Shown here: positions 22,563 through 34,552 of the stretch, one piece after another | Layout: every line of letters starts with the position of its first letter | Numbering within the stretch: the stretch's first letter is position 1 | Source of the DNA: Citrobacter amalonaticus | GTDB lineage: Bacteria > Pseudomonadota > Gammaproteobacteria > Enterobacterales > Enterobacteriaceae | Reading direction: 5' to 3' | DNA length: 64,000 nucleotides | Assembly (NCBI GenBank): GCA_028994555.1 | Contig: JARDVN010000001.1 | Span: 4,154,001 to 4,218,000 of the forward strand | Notes under the pieces: model-generated | Database searches by the model: none | What the model was told of the DNA's origin: nothing | What the model saw: only the letters and a program-made list of their open reading frames with translations | Translations under genes and position numbers: made by a program

Positions 22563-24084
22563 TTAAAGGTGCAAAGACGCAAGACGCAAAATTTCGTTTT
22601 GCGTTGTCGTTTTAGTATCAACAATTCCAGAAACGAGGCCGTTGCTCATGACCAGAATACGATCTGTTATCCCTAACAATTCCGGCATTTCGGAGGAGAT
22701 GATAATGATCCCTTTCCCTTTCTTCGCCAGTTCCGCAATTAACTGATAAATTTCAAACTTCGCGCCGACATCAATCCCGCGAGTGGGTTCGTCGAGCATT
22801 AAAATTTCCGGTTGTGTCAGCAGCCAACGACCAATAACCACCTTCTGCTGGTTACCGCCCGAAAGCGAACCAATTTGCGTTTTATGACCAGGCGTTTTTA
22901 CCCGCATGGAATCAATGACCCATTGGGTATCACTTTTCATTCGCGAGTTATCTAACAGACCGACTTTATTTTTGTAATTCTGAATATTGGAAATTAAGGA
23001 GTTAAAACCAATGTCCAGATAAGCATAAATACCGGTGGAACGACGCTCTTCAGTTACCAGCGCGAAACCGTGATTAATGGCTTCATTCGCAGAATGGTTA
23101 TTAATCTTTTTTGCCGTGCAAGGTAATGGTGCCCGATGATTTCTCACGAATACCAAACAATGTTTCAACAATGTCAGTGCGCTTAGCGCCGACCAGCCCT
23201 GCGATACCGAGGATCTCGCCTTTATGCAAATCAAAGGAGACATCACGGATCGATGGCTGACGCAACGAGGTCAGGTTACGCACTTCCAGAATCACTTCAC
23301 CCGGATTGTTGGATTTATCCGGGAATCGCTGGTTCAGAGAACGGCCGACCATCATGGCGATGATCTTATCCATATCCAGCCCTTCCAGCGGTTGCGTCGC
23401 AATCCACTGTCCGTCGCGCAGAACGGTAATCTCATCACACAGCTGGAAAATCTCTTCCATTTTGTGGGAAATATAAACAATGCCGCAGCCACGCTCTTTC
23501 AGTTTGCGAATAATCGTGAACAGATGGTTGACCTCTTTCTCGGTTAACGACGAGGTCGGTTCATCCATAATCACAATTTTGGCGTTATAGGAAAACGCTT
23601 TGGCAATTTCGATCATTTGCATTTGCGACACGGACAATGTTCCGACACGCGCACGCGGATCAATATCAATATCCAGCTCGTCAAATATAGCTTTGGTATC
23701 CCGGTACATTTTTTCCTGATCGACAAACATGCCTTTGGTGGGATAACGTCCCAGCCACATATTGTCCATAACAGAACGTTGTAATACCAGGTTTAACTCC
23801 TGGTGTACCATTGAAATACCATTCTCCAGCGCTTCTTTGGCAGAATGAAAATCGATTTCTTTACCCTGAAATAATATACTGCCAGAATCTTTTTGATAGA
23901 TCCCAAAAAGACATTTTAATAGTGTCGACTTTCCTGCGCCGTTCTCCCCCATTAATGCATGAATCGAATGCGGACGGACTTTTAAATTAACATTATCAAG
24001 TGCCTTAACGCCGGGAAAAGACTTGTTGATGCCGCTCATTTCCAACAAGTATTCGCCTGACGGCTGAGTAGTTGTGCTGACCAT
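22563..24084 (-). CDS. mglA: Galactose/methyl galactoside ABC transporter ATP-binding protein (frameshifted)
   Basis: MglA energises the galactose importer with two tandem ATPase domains. The first has Walker [10 protein letters not shown], the signature LSVSQMQM and Walker [11 protein letters not shown]. The second has a degenerate Walker A ([10 protein letters not shown]), a signature LSGGNQQKV and Walker [11 protein letters not shown]. Six T at 23107..23112 (expected five) breaks the frame after LHGKK. Corrected length is 506 residues, exactly that of E. coli MglA. Confidence 0.95.
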
Positions 24085-24123
24085 AATTATACCTTGTTGG
24101 CCTCGCAGAGTGCGTGGTGAAAG

Positions 24124-24144
24124 GGGCGCGATACGCTCGCGCCC
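24124..24144 (-). promoter_or_regulatory. Stem-loop between mglB and mglA
   Basis: Perfect eight-base arms GGGCGCGA and TCGCGCCC with a five-base loop lie just after the mglB stop, without a T run. Such a structure would protect the upstream mRNA and raise MglB relative to MglA and MglC, as seen in other binding-protein operons. Confidence 0.6.
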
Positions 24145-24151
24145 AACAAAC

Positions 24152-25150
24152 TTACTTCTTGGTGAACTCGGCCAGGTTATCTTTATCGACGCCTACGTAA
24201 GGAACGCGGACGATTTTATTGTCGATTTTCCACTCAGTGCCGTCAGCCGCACCCTTGCCATCAGCGAGGTTTTTCGCCAGATCAAAGGTCGCTTTTGCCT
24301 GGTTGTTTGCATCGTTCAGCACAGTACCGGCCAGCGCGCCCGATTTCACCAGCGCCAGCGCTTCTGGCAACGCATCGACGCCAAATACCGGTACGCTGGT
24401 TTTGTTATGCGCTTTCAGTGCTTCAACGGCGCCCATTGCCATCGCATCGTTGTTGGCGATGACCACTTCAATTTTGTTGGCGTTCGGGCCGGAGAGCCAC
24501 GCATCCATTTTGTCTTTTGCCATCGCGGTGTCCCACATGGCGGTATCTAACTGCAGCTGTTCGGTTTTGATACCTTTGTCGTTCAGCTCTTTGATAACGT
24601 AAGTCGTACGCGCTTCTGCATCAGGATGTCCCGGCTCGCCTTTCAGCAGCACGAACTGAATCTGACCATCTTTGTTCAGATCCCAGCCCTGGTTTGCCGC
24701 CCAGTGTTTAGCAATCAGATCGCCCTGGATAATCCCGGATTCTTTGGAGTCAGTACCCACGTAGTAAGCCTTGTCATAGCTGTCCAGGGCTTTGCGGGAA
24801 GGTTCTTTGTTGAAGAATACGATAGGAATGTTTTGACCACGCGCTTTCTCGATAACGGTGCCCGCCGCCGCAGGGTCAACCAAGTTTATCGCCAGCGCTT
24901 TCACGCCTTTTGCCAGCAGCACGTCTATCTGATCGTTTTGTTTGGACTGGTCGTTCTGCGAGTCGTTCATCAGCAGTTGCACATCTGGCGCTGATTTCGC
25001 GTCTGCTTCGATAGCCTTGCGCACCACGGACATAAAGTTATCGTCATATTTGTAGATTGTCACACCGATGCGAGTGTCAGCAGCGTGCGCAGCCGCGCCG
25101 AATAACATGCTTGCCATAACGGCAGAAAGGGTCAACACCTTCTTATTCAT
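24152..25150 (-). CDS. mglB: D-galactose/D-glucose-binding periplasmic protein
   Basis: MglB binds galactose and glucose in the periplasm, delivers them to MglAC and presents them to the chemoreceptor Trg. The 332-residue protein has a signal peptide of 23 residues ending AHA, with mature protein starting [16 protein letters not shown]. The calcium-binding loop DLNKDGQIQ is present. I chose the ATG at 25150 (MNKKVLTL); an upstream in-frame ATG at 25207 is inside the leader. Confidence 0.97.
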   Translation of the reverse strand: MNKKVLTLSAVMASMLFGAAAHAADTRIGVTIYKYDDNFMSVVRKAIEADAKSAPDVQLLMNDSQNDQSKQNDQIDVLLAKGVKALAINLVDPAAAGTVIEKARGQNIPIVFFNKEPSRKALDSYDKAYYVGTDSKESGIIQGDLIAKHWAANQGWDLNKDGQIQFVLLKGEPGHPDAEARTTYVIKELNDKGIKTEQLQLDTAMWDTAMAKDKMDAWLSGPNANKIEVVIANNDAMAMGAVEALKAHNKTSVPVFGVDALPEALALVKSGALAGTVLNDANNQAKATFDLAKNLADGKGAADGTEWKIDNKIVRVPYVGVDKDNLAEFTKK

Positions 25151-25367
25151 GGTAACTCCGGTTTTATTATGCAGGGTAGTACGTAAGATAAATGCCCGGC
25201 GGGACAAAACGTTAATGAAGTGTTATGTAAACGCCGAAGCTCATTTTAAAAAAATCTCTCTTCCTTGCCCGGTAACGCTCCAGAAATAGGCTTTAATTTC
25301 GCTTAAAGCGCCTTTACCTCGGTAAAAGTGATTACTCACAGTTACATCGTAGTTACAGTGCGACAAG

Positions 25368-25434
25368 CGGTGCCATCATAGCTATCACAATGTTAAGATA
25401 CTGTGAATTTACTCACATATTGAAAGCGGTTACA
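25368..25434 (-). promoter_or_regulatory. mglBAC promoter with CRP site and GalR/GalS operator
   Basis: On the minus strand a -10 element TATGAT (25375..25380) predicts a start near 25368. A perfect CRP site (TGTGA, six bases, TCACA; 25402..25417) is centred at about -41.5. A perfect GalR/GalS operator core, TGTAACCGCTTTCA on the minus strand (25421..25434), is centred at about -59.5. This is the class II CRP geometry with an upstream gal-type operator known from galE and mgl. The mglB leader would be about 218 nt. Confidence 0.75.
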
Positions 25435-25444
25435 TCTGGCGACA

Positions 25445-26472
25445 TCATAAGTTAGTGATCGCCGCCGCATTCTGCCGAACCGCCACGGAATGACGACGCA
25501 CCAGGGTAGGCATAAAGCAGTGGGTCGCGGAAGAATCCAGCGTTCCCGCAGCACCCTGTAAAGCGAGTTCCGTCGCCAGTTTTGCCATAGAAGCAATGGG
25601 ATAGCGCACCGTTGTCAGTTGCGGATCGGTGTAACGGGCGATGGGAATATCATCGAAACCAATGATTGAAAGATGTAAAGGGATGGAAATGCCGTTGTCT
25701 TTTAGCGCAGTGAGCGCTCCGGCGGCCATATTATCGTTATAGGCGAACACCGCGGTCAGTTGCAGGTTGCGCCCCAACAGTTCAACCATTGCCGCCTCTC
25801 CCCCCCTGCATATCCGGCGAGCCAGTGCCAATCCAGCTTTCAGGCGCCACAATGCCCTGCTCTTTTAGCGCACTGCTCCACCCTTCCCGACGCATGACAT
25901 CATCTTCAATACGATGGCTGGAAGCCAGGTAACCAATGCGTTGATGGCCGTTGTTGAGCAGCATGCGAGTCGCCATTTTCGCGCCGCTGATGTTATCCAG
26001 GCACACGCAGCGGTGGGCGTAGCCAGGCACAATACGGTTGATCAAAACCATACCGGGGATCTGGTCCATAAACTCGCCCAGTTCTCGATCGCTTAACGCT
26101 TTTGAGTGAACGATCAGCGCGTTACAACGCTGGCGAATCAATACCTCAATGGCATGGCGCTCTTTTTTCGGCTTCATGATAACTGTTGCCAATCAGCACA
26201 TATTTTTGATGCTGTTGAGCGACCAAATCCACCGCTTTCACCAGCGCGCCAAAAAACGCATCGGAAACGTCCATCACCACCACGCCAATCGTTTCACTGA
26301 CCTGCGTCGCCAGCGCCTGGGCATTAGCGTTTGGCCGGTAGCCCAGCAGCGTCACCGCCTTCATTACTGCTTCGCGCGTATCGGGACTGACCAGCGCGCT
26401 GTTGTTTAATACGCGGGAAACCGTCGCCACGGATACGCCTGCCTGACGCGCCACATCACGAATGGTGATCAT
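25445..26472 (-). CDS. galS: Galactose isorepressor, LacI family (two frameshifts)
   Basis: GalS represses mglBAC and itself and is released by galactose. The N-terminal LacI helix-turn-helix is complete ([20 protein letters not shown], residues 3-22). Six T at 26163..26168 (expected five) breaks the frame after HEAEK, and seven C at 25800..25806 (expected six) breaks it after DMQGG. Corrected, the protein has 341 residues with the periplasmic-binding-like core intact. Its gene lies just upstream of the mgl promoter, as in E. coli. Confidence 0.95.
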
Positions 26473-26614
26473 ATTCACTACCCTGTCTGGAATTGCAGTG
26501 GTGCACTGCATAACTGGCGGCTATTTTGTCAGCGGAGGGAAATGGACTACGTGAGTACGGTCACAGCGATGAAAGCGCTTACATCCATTTTGTTAATGAT
26601 TGTGATCCAGATCG

Positions 26615-27772
26615 TTATCTGGATGTATGAGACAATGCACTCCCTGCGGCACGGAGGGTTAATTGCCGCCAGAGCCACTCCACCGGACCTTGTGGAAAAA
26701 AGTGCAGCCAGATAACCGAGAAAAGCAGATTCGCCAACCAGACGGGGAATACAAACAGCAGCAGTTCTGGACGGTCAAATTTCATAAATAAACCGAACTG
26801 ATAGAATAGCGTGGTGCAAATCAGGGTTTGTAACAGGTAATTGGTTAACGCCATGCGCCCTACGCAGGCAATGGCAATGACGATTTTACAGCGGCTGAGC
26901 TGCGGCCAGTAACCAAATATCAGCGCGGTGTAGCCGAGCGTCTGAAACGGCGCGCTAAGCTCACGCGGTGCCTGTAACAGGAATGCGCACCAACGATAAT
27001 TCCAGCCCAGTTGCCACTGCGCGATGACGGCAGGAACATTAATCAGCAGGCCGACGACAATCAGTACCAAACCGCTGCGGCGATAGTGTGAAAGGCTAAA
27101 CTGCCCTTTCAGCCAGCCACTGCGCATCAATGCCGCCCCGAGCAACATCATCCCCGCCAGTTGCCAGCCGTATTGCGCGCCCAACGCCAGCAGGCTGTTC
27201 GATAAGGCGTCAACCCGATTGCTGATGGCCTCAATGCCACCGTTCAGCTTCCAGTATTTTTCATACAGTAAAGCCGAGGCATCCGGCGTCCAGGCACGGT
27301 TTGTTTCGCTTCCCGAAATGGCCCCCAGTAGCAGCAAAACGCCAATACCGGCCAGATAGAGCAGTACGCCGGTGTTAAACAGGCTTTTCACCGACGGCGC
27401 ATCACGCACCAGTCGCCAGCAGATCAGCCCCACCAGCCCATAGGCCAGCAGAATGTCGCCATCCCAGAACAGTAAAGCATGAATAAAGCCAAGCAACACC
27501 AACAGCGTCAGACGCGACTGGATCCAGCGCTTGCCACGCGGCAATAGCATTTGCAAACCCGCGCCGAACAGCAGCGCGAAAAGGGTGAGGAACTTGACCT
27601 GGGCAAAAACATCCAGAACAGCCCAGGTCCAGGCATCCTGAGACGTGATATTTCCGTACCAGGCAGGATTGAGGTAAGCCGCCTTTGGCAGACCAAAGGC
27701 GCTGATATTCAACAGCAGGATGCCCAGGATGGCGACGCCACGAACAAAATCCAGCGTGACATTACGCTCCAT
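26615..27772 (-). CDS. yeiB: Polytopic inner-membrane protein, DUF418 family
   Basis: The 385-residue protein matches E. coli YeiB in length and sequence. It has an N-terminal acyltransferase-3-like helix (RNVTLDFVRGVAILGILLLN) and about ten hydrophobic segments. The DUF418 domain is in the C-terminal half (GRMALTNYLLQTL). Function unknown. It lies 14 bp after folE on the same strand and is probably co-transcribed. Confidence 0.94.
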   Translation of the reverse strand: MERNVTLDFVRGVAILGILLLNISAFGLPKAAYLNPAWYGNITSQDAWTWAVLDVFAQVKFLTLFALLFGAGLQMLLPRGKRWIQSRLTLLVLLGFIHALLFWDGDILLAYGLVGLICWRLVRDAPSVKSLFNTGVLLYLAGIGVLLLLGAISGSETNRAWTPDASALLYEKYWKLNGGIEAISNRVDALSNSLLALGAQYGWQLAGMMLLGAALMRSGWLKGQFSLSHYRRSGLVLIVVGLLINVPAVIAQWQLGWNYRWCAFLLQAPRELSAPFQTLGYTALIFGYWPQLSRCKIVIAIACVGRMALTNYLLQTLICTTLFYQFGLFMKFDRPELLLFVFPVWLANLLFSVIWLHFFPQGPVEWLWRQLTLRAAGSALSHTSR

Positions 27773-27786
27773 AGCTCCTGCCTTAA

Positions 27787-28455
27787 TCAGTTGTGATGAC
27801 GGACTGCGCGTAAAAATTCCTGACGCGTATTCTGGCTCGACTTGAACAGGCCGCCAAGCGAGGTGGTCGTCGTTGCACTGGTGGCGTCGCGAATGCCGCG
27901 CGCTTTCACGCAGTAATGTACCGCATCAATCGATACCGCCACATTATTGGTCCCCAGCAGAGTTTGCAGTGCAGTCAGGATTTGCTGCGTTAAACGCTCC
28001 TGCACCTGCGGACGCTGCGCGAAAAACTGAACGATGCGGTTGATCTTCGACAGACCGATTACCGAATCTTTCGGGATATACGCCACGGTCGCTTTACCAT
28101 CAATGGTCACAAAATGGTGTTCACAGGTGCTGGTCAGGGTGATGTCACGCACGGTGACCATCTCATCGACCTTCATTTTGTTTTCAATAACGGTGATTTT
28201 CGGGAAGTTAGCGTAATCCAGGCCGGAGAAAATCTCATCAACATACATCTTCGCGATGCGATGTGGGGTTTCCATCAGGCTGTCATCGCTCAGGTCGAGA
28301 TTCAACAGTTGCATGATCTCCGTCATATGGCCTGAAATAAGACGTTTGCGCGTTTCGTTATCCATTTCATGCACGGGCGGACGCAGCGGTGTTTCCAGCC
28401 CTCGCGCAACCAGCGCTTCATGAACCAGGGCCGCTTCTTTACTGAGTGATGACAT
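27787..28455 (-). CDS. folE: GTP cyclohydrolase I
   Basis: FolE converts GTP to 7,8-dihydroneopterin triphosphate, the first step of folate synthesis. The 222-residue protein is intact. The zinc site includes Cys111 and His114 in CEHHF, with a second Cys in VHYCVKARG. The catalytic region [10 protein letters not shown] (here [11 protein letters not shown]) is conserved. Divergent from yeiG across 307 bp. Confidence 0.97.
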   Translation of the reverse strand: MSSLSKEAALVHEALVARGLETPLRPPVHEMDNETRKRLISGHMTEIMQLLNLDLSDDSLMETPHRIAKMYVDEIFSGLDYANFPKITVIENKMKVDEMVTVRDITLTSTCEHHFVTIDGKATVAYIPKDSVIGLSKINRIVQFFAQRPQVQERLTQQILTALQTLLGTNNVAVSIDAVHYCVKARGIRDATSATTTTSLGGLFKSSQNTRQEFLRAVRHHN

Positions 28456-29601
<1,146 letters not shown>

Positions 29602-29605
29602 CCGC

Positions 29606-29626
29606 AGGAGGGCAAGCCGCCCTCCT
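29606..29626 (+). terminator. Terminator after yeiG
   Basis: Perfect eight-base arms AGGAGGGC and GCCCTCCT around a five-base loop begin five bases after the yeiG stop and are followed by a pyrimidine-rich tract. Confidence 0.6.
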
Positions 29627-29723
29627 CTCTCCCAATTCTTCATCATTTCTCCATCTTTTCCTCACATTTACGTTCCTCTATCTTGTTGACTTAAAAGCGT
29701 TTCTCTTTCAAATCAAACAAACG

Positions 29724-29776
29724 CAAATGATTTCAATTATCATTTGTGTTTACAAATATTCATTCTTTTGTACAAT
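29724..29776 (+). promoter_or_regulatory. Fur box and promoter of the TonB receptor gene
   Basis: A palindrome with arms CAAATGA and TCATTTG (29724..29746) closely follows the Fur consensus. It abuts a -35 TTTACA (29749..29754) and a -10 TACAAT (29771..29776) with a 16 bp spacer. Fur bound to ferrous iron would block this promoter, giving expression under iron starvation. Confidence 0.7.
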
Positions 29777-29880
29777 TCCACTCGCTTCTTTACCGCAAAG
29801 AGTTCTTAAAAGACAAACACATACAGTTGTCATGGCCTTTCACATGACACGCGGTTTTACTCGTTTAATGGAATGACAAA

Positions 29881-31867
29881 ATGACTATACCTCACGTTAA
29901 GGCTGTTACCGTCGCGGTATGCGCGGCATGCCTCCCATCGCTCGTTCATGCTGCCGATCAGGATACCGTTGTGGTTACCGCGACGGGATTTGAGCAGAAA
30001 ATCCAGAATGCCCCGGCTTCAATTTCGGTTATTTCAAAACAGCAAATTGAAGACAAAGCTTACCGTGACGTTACCGATGCCCTGAAAGATGTCCCTGGCG
30101 TGGTCGTCACTGGCGGCGGTAGCAGCAGTGATATCAGCATTCGTGGGATGGCATCGCAGTACACGCTGTTCCTGGTGAACGGCAAGCGCATCAGCACGCG
30201 CGGTACACGCCCGAACAGCGATAACGCGGGGATCGAACAGGGCTGGCTGCCACCGCTGGAATCGATCGAGCGTATCGAAGTCATTCGCGGACCTATGTCT
30301 TCGCTGTACGGTTCCGATGCGATGGGCGGCGTGATTAACGTGATCACCAAAAAAAGTCTCTAATACCCAGGGCTGGAGCGGCTCTCTGCACGGCGACGCC
30401 ACTTTCCAGGAAAACAGCGATTCTGGCGATCTGTTCCAGACCAATGCTTATGCTTCAGGCCCGTTGATCGATGGCTTGCTGGGTGCGAAAGTTACCGGGC
30501 TGCTGTCTCGCCGTGCGGAAGATCAGATAGTCAACGGTTATAATGAACAGCGTCTGCGTAACGGCGGTCTGACCCTCAATTTCACGCCTGATGATAAAAA
30601 CGACATCGATTTTGATATCGCCCGTGAATTGCAGGATCGCGACAGCACGCCGGGCAAATCGATGGCCGCAGAGACCTGCCGTAACGGAACCTGTAAACCC
30701 AACAGCAAAAGCGAAAGCCGCTATGAGCACACCACCTATTCATTAACGCACAGCGGTTATTACGACGACTTCAACACCACCAGCTATATCCAGCAGGAAG
30801 AGACCCACAACCCGGGTCGCGAAATGAAGTCATACAACACCACCCTCAATAACCAGAACCAAATTTTCCTCGGCGCCCACACCCTGACGCTGGGTGGACA
30901 GTATCGTTATGAAAAACTGCGCGATAACGGCAACCAACTGGAAGCGGCAGACGATCTGAATAAGCTGACCCGCTGGAGCTGGGCGCTGTTTGCGGAAGAC
31001 GAATGGGCGATGACCGACAGCTTTACCCTGACTGGCGGGATCCGCATGGATAAAGACGAAAACTACGGCGACAACTGGACGCCACGCGGTTACGGCGTCT
31101 GGCACCTGACCGATCAATGGACCTTAAAAGGCGGCGTCTCCGCAGGCTATCGCGCACCGGACCTGCGTCAATCCTCCGCGAGCTGGGGCCAGGTCACCGG
31201 TGGCGGCCGTCTGAATGGAATTATCGTCGGTAACCCGGATCTGAAACCAGAAAAGAGTCTGAGCGAAGAGCTGGCGCTACTGTGGGATAACGGTGAAAAC
31301 CTCAACGCTGGCGTCACCCTGTTTAACACCGATTTTAAAGACAAGATCACCGAAGTTCGTCGCTGTAACAGCAGCGCCGATCCGGCCTGTACCATTGGCA
31401 GCGAAAGCTATGATTTTGTCAGCGATCGCGTGAACGTTGATAAAGCCAACATGCGCGGCGTGGAATCAACGTTCGGCTGGAAGCTGACCCGCGACCTCAA
31501 CTGGACGGCCAACTACACCTATACCGAATCAGAACAGAAGAGTGGTCAGTTTGAAGGTAAGCCATTAAACAAAATGCCAAAGCATATGTTTAACACCACG
31601 CTGGACTGGCAGGCGACTGAGACCGTGGGCTTCTGGAGCCGTCTGAACTTCCGTGGGAAAACCTCTGAATACCTGAGCCGCACCTCAATGTCACAAGGCA
31701 CGCCGTCCTATACGCAAGTTGATGTTGGTCTGCGTTACAACGCGAATAAGAACCTGCTGGTGACGGCCGGGGTGTACAACGCGCTGGATAAACAGATTGA
31801 TTACGATACCTACGACACCATCCTCGATGGTCGCCGCTATACGGTAGGTCTGACTTATAACTTCTGA
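29881..31867 (+). CDS. TonB-dependent outer-membrane siderophore receptor (frameshifted)
   Basis: A 24-residue signal peptide ending VHA is followed directly by a TonB box (DTVVVTAT), a plug domain with SIRGMASQYTLFLVNGKR and GPMSSLYGSDAMGGVINVITKK, then a 22-strand beta-barrel ending in aromatic YNF. This is the catecholate-type CirA/IrgA/FepA group. Seven A at 30349..30355 (expected six) breaks the frame after ITKK; corrected length is 661 residues. It occupies the place between yeiG and lysP where K-12 carries cirA, but it lies on the opposite strand and its sequence differs clearly from E. coli or Salmonella CirA. The ligand cannot be read from sequence. Confidence 0.85.
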
Positions 31868-31879
31868 GTTCAGCCCAGC

Positions 31880-31908
31880 AAAAAAGCCCCGACGCGTCGG
31901 GGCTTTTT
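31880..31908. terminator. Bidirectional terminator between the TonB receptor gene and lysP
   Basis: Arms AGCCCCGAC and GTCGGGGCT are flanked by A and T runs on both sides, giving a U tract in either direction. The two genes converge here. Confidence 0.85.
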
Positions 31909-31934
31909 TTATCACTTCACTTAGGTGGTTACTG

Positions 31935-33404
31935 TTATTTCTTCACGCGTTCCGGGAAGTGCATTTCACTGTAACGTACGAAGTGAGTCCCGCGGGTCAG
32001 CTTATAGCCGAACCAGATGATCAGGAACAGCGGGATACCAATATAAGTTGCCGCCACGCCGCCCCAGTCAATAGTGTCCTTCAGGAACGCTTCGTAGTTC
32101 TGGCCCAGCGTGATGATCAGACACAGAACAAACGCGAAGATAGGCCCCAGCGGGAAGAAACCGGAACGATATGGCAGATCCTTCACGTCATGCCCTTGTA
32201 GAACATACCCACGACGGAAACGATAATGGCTGATGGCAATTCCCAGCCAGGCGATAAAGCCCGTCATCCCGGAGGTGTTCAGTAGCCACAGGTACACCGT
32301 CTGGTTACCAAACATGGAGGTCAGGAAGCACAGACCGGCAATCACCGTCGTGGCATACAGCGCATTACGTGGAACGCCGCCGCGAGACAGTTTCGCGAAA
32401 ATACGCGGCGCTTTACCGTCACAGGCCAGGGTATACAGCATACGGGTGGAAGCGTACATCCCGGAGTTACCTGCCGACAGCACCGCTGTCAGGATCACCG
32501 CATTCATCACCGCCGCCGCAGAGAGCAGGCCGGCATGCTGGAAGACCAGCGTGAACGGGCTGACGCTGATATCTTTCACATCATTACGCAGCAGGCTCGG
32601 ATCGGTATACGGGATGATCAGGCTGATAATCAGAATCGCAAAGACATAGAACAGCAGGATTCGCCAGAATACCTGACGCACCGCGCGCGGAATATTCTTC
32701 TCCGGATCTTCAGATTCACCGGCGGCAATACCGATCAGCTCCGTTCCCTGGAAGGAGAAACCGACAATCATCGCCACGCCAATCATCGCCGCAAAACCAC
32801 CGGCAAACGGCGCATCGCCCGTCGTCCAGTTGCTCCAGCCCACCGGCTGAGTGCCTTTGAAGATACCGACGATCATCATGACGCCAACAATGATGAAGAT
32901 AATCACAGTGGCCACTTTGATCAGTGAGAACCAGTATTCCGCTTCACCAAAGCCTCTGACCGAGATGTAGTTCAGCAGGAAGATAACGCCGAGGAACAGC
33001 GCACTCCAGATCCAGCCTGGCGTATCAGGGAACCACCAGCTCATCACCAGTTGTGCCGCCACAAGGTCAACCGCGATGGTCACCGCCCAGTTGTACCAGT
33101 AGTTCCAGCCCAGCGCGAAGCCGAAGCCTTCTTCAACATAGTTCTGACCATAAGTCGCAAACGAACCGGACACCGGCATATAGGCTGCCAGTTCGCCCAG
33201 ACTGGTCATCAGGAAGTACACCATCAGGCCAATCAGAATATAGGAAAACAGCGCACCGCCTGGACCCGCTGCGGAAATGGTGGCACCAGATGCCACGAAA
33301 AGACCTGTACCGATAGAACCGCCAATCGCGATCATCGTCAGGTGACGCGCCTTCAGTTCGCGACGTAACGCGGGCGCTTCTGTGGTTTTAGTTTCGGAAA
33401 CCAT
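31935..33404 (-). CDS. lysP: Lysine-specific permease
   Basis: LysP is the 12-helix amino acid-polyamine-organocation permease that imports L-lysine with protons and also acts as lysine co-sensor for CadC. The 489-residue protein is intact. The amino-acid-binding GSIGTGLFVASG motif is in helix 1 and GWNYWYNWAV in helix 3. In E. coli the gene is activated by ArgP, but no site is assigned here. Confidence 0.96.
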   Translation of the reverse strand: MVSETKTTEAPALRRELKARHLTMIAIGGSIGTGLFVASGATISAAGPGGALFSYILIGLMVYFLMTSLGELAAYMPVSGSFATYGQNYVEEGFGFALGWNYWYNWAVTIAVDLVAAQLVMSWWFPDTPGWIWSALFLGVIFLLNYISVRGFGEAEYWFSLIKVATVIIFIIVGVMMIVGIFKGTQPVGWSNWTTGDAPFAGGFAAMIGVAMIVGFSFQGTELIGIAAGESEDPEKNIPRAVRQVFWRILLFYVFAILIISLIIPYTDPSLLRNDVKDISVSPFTLVFQHAGLLSAAAVMNAVILTAVLSAGNSGMYASTRMLYTLACDGKAPRIFAKLSRGGVPRNALYATTVIAGLCFLTSMFGNQTVYLWLLNTSGMTGFIAWLGIAISHYRFRRGYVLQGHDVKDLPYRSGFFPLGPIFAFVLCLIITLGQNYEAFLKDTIDWGGVAATYIGIPLFLIIWFGYKLTRGTHFVRYSEMHFPERVKK

Positions 33405-33588
33405 GTGAAAATGCTATCCATCCAAAAAATGAGGCGCGATTGTAGCAGACGAAACGCTCGTCTTCTGGCACAAATGCGCTGTTATAAGAGACCTTCATGA
33501 CTGGCCGCGGATTATAAGTAATAGCAGAGAATAGTGAACTTACCGTCCCCAGGACTTATCACCGTCAGGCGACAGTCTCCGGGAGGCA

Positions 33589-34453
33589 TTATTCGCAATA
33601 ACTGAGAAAGCGCTGAAGCGCATTAGAGAGGTGTTTCTGGCGATGATGGATCCGCCAGAGCGTACGCACCAGACGCGGAAGCGGCACCGCAACTTCACTC
33701 AGCGTTCCCGCCTGGAGTTGTTCATCAATCACGCGTCGTGACAGACAGCTAATGCCCAGCCCATGACGAACGGCATGCTTGATGGCTTCGGAGTTTCCCA
33801 GTTCCATCGCCATCTCGAATTTGGGGAGGTGTGACAGCAGCAGATAATCGACAATTTCCCGCGTGCCGGAACCGCGTTCACGCAGGATCCAGGGGGCAGC
33901 CGCGAGTTGTTCAAGCGTTACCGGGCCCTGCGCCAGCGGCGAGGACGGCGCAGCGAATACTACCAGTTCATCTTCCAGCCACGGCTCTGAGATGATCTCC
34001 GTATTGTGGCACGGCCCTTCGATAAGCCCGATGTCGACGCGAAAATCCAGCACCGCCGTAATCACATCCTGACTGTTACCGACGCTAAGTTCCAGCGGGA
34101 GCGCGGGGAAATCGCGACGATAACGGGCAATCACCCCCCGGAAGGATATAGTTGCCGATGGTGCTGCTGGCATACACGCGTATCGCGCCATTGTCTTCGC
34201 GGAACAACTGCTCGATCTCCACCGCCTGCTCCAGCAAGGCCAGCGCCCGCGGATAAAGCAAGCGCCCGTGCTCATTCACCACCAGTCGTTTACCGACGCG
34301 ATCAAAGAGCTGAACGCCAAGCTGACCTTCCAGATCGGTTAGCGCCGCGCTGACCGCCGACTGCGACAGCGCCAGCATCACCGATGCCTGCGTAGTCGAG
34401 CCGCTTTTCAACACTTCGGTGAAGACTTCTAGTTGCCGCAAGGTGATGTGCAT
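33589..34453 (-). CDS. yeiE: LysR-family regulator YeiE (frameshifted)
   Basis: YeiE has an N-terminal helix-turn-helix ([20 protein letters not shown], residues 20-39) and a substrate-binding-like effector domain. In related enterobacteria it affects iron, sulfite and flagellar genes. Six C at 34134..34139 (expected five) breaks the frame after NYILP. Corrected length is 287 residues, slightly shorter at the C-terminus than E. coli (293). Divergent from yeiH across 99 AT-rich bases. Confidence 0.93.
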
Positions 34454-34473
34454 GGACGCTTACCACTTATAAA

Positions 34474-34495
34474 GATTAATTATAAATATATAATC
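34474..34495. promoter_or_regulatory. Candidate YeiE operator between yeiE and yeiH
   Basis: Two nested palindromes share one centre: inner arms ATTATA and TATAAT around AATA (34479..34494), and outer arms GATTA and TAATC (34474..34495). Placement between a LysR gene and its divergent neighbour suggests an autoregulatory site. Confidence 0.35.
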
Positions 34496-34552
34496 AATTT
34501 TATTTTTAAGCCAGTTCGCCGTAACCTTTTGCCCATAAAAGAGGAGAAGGCA

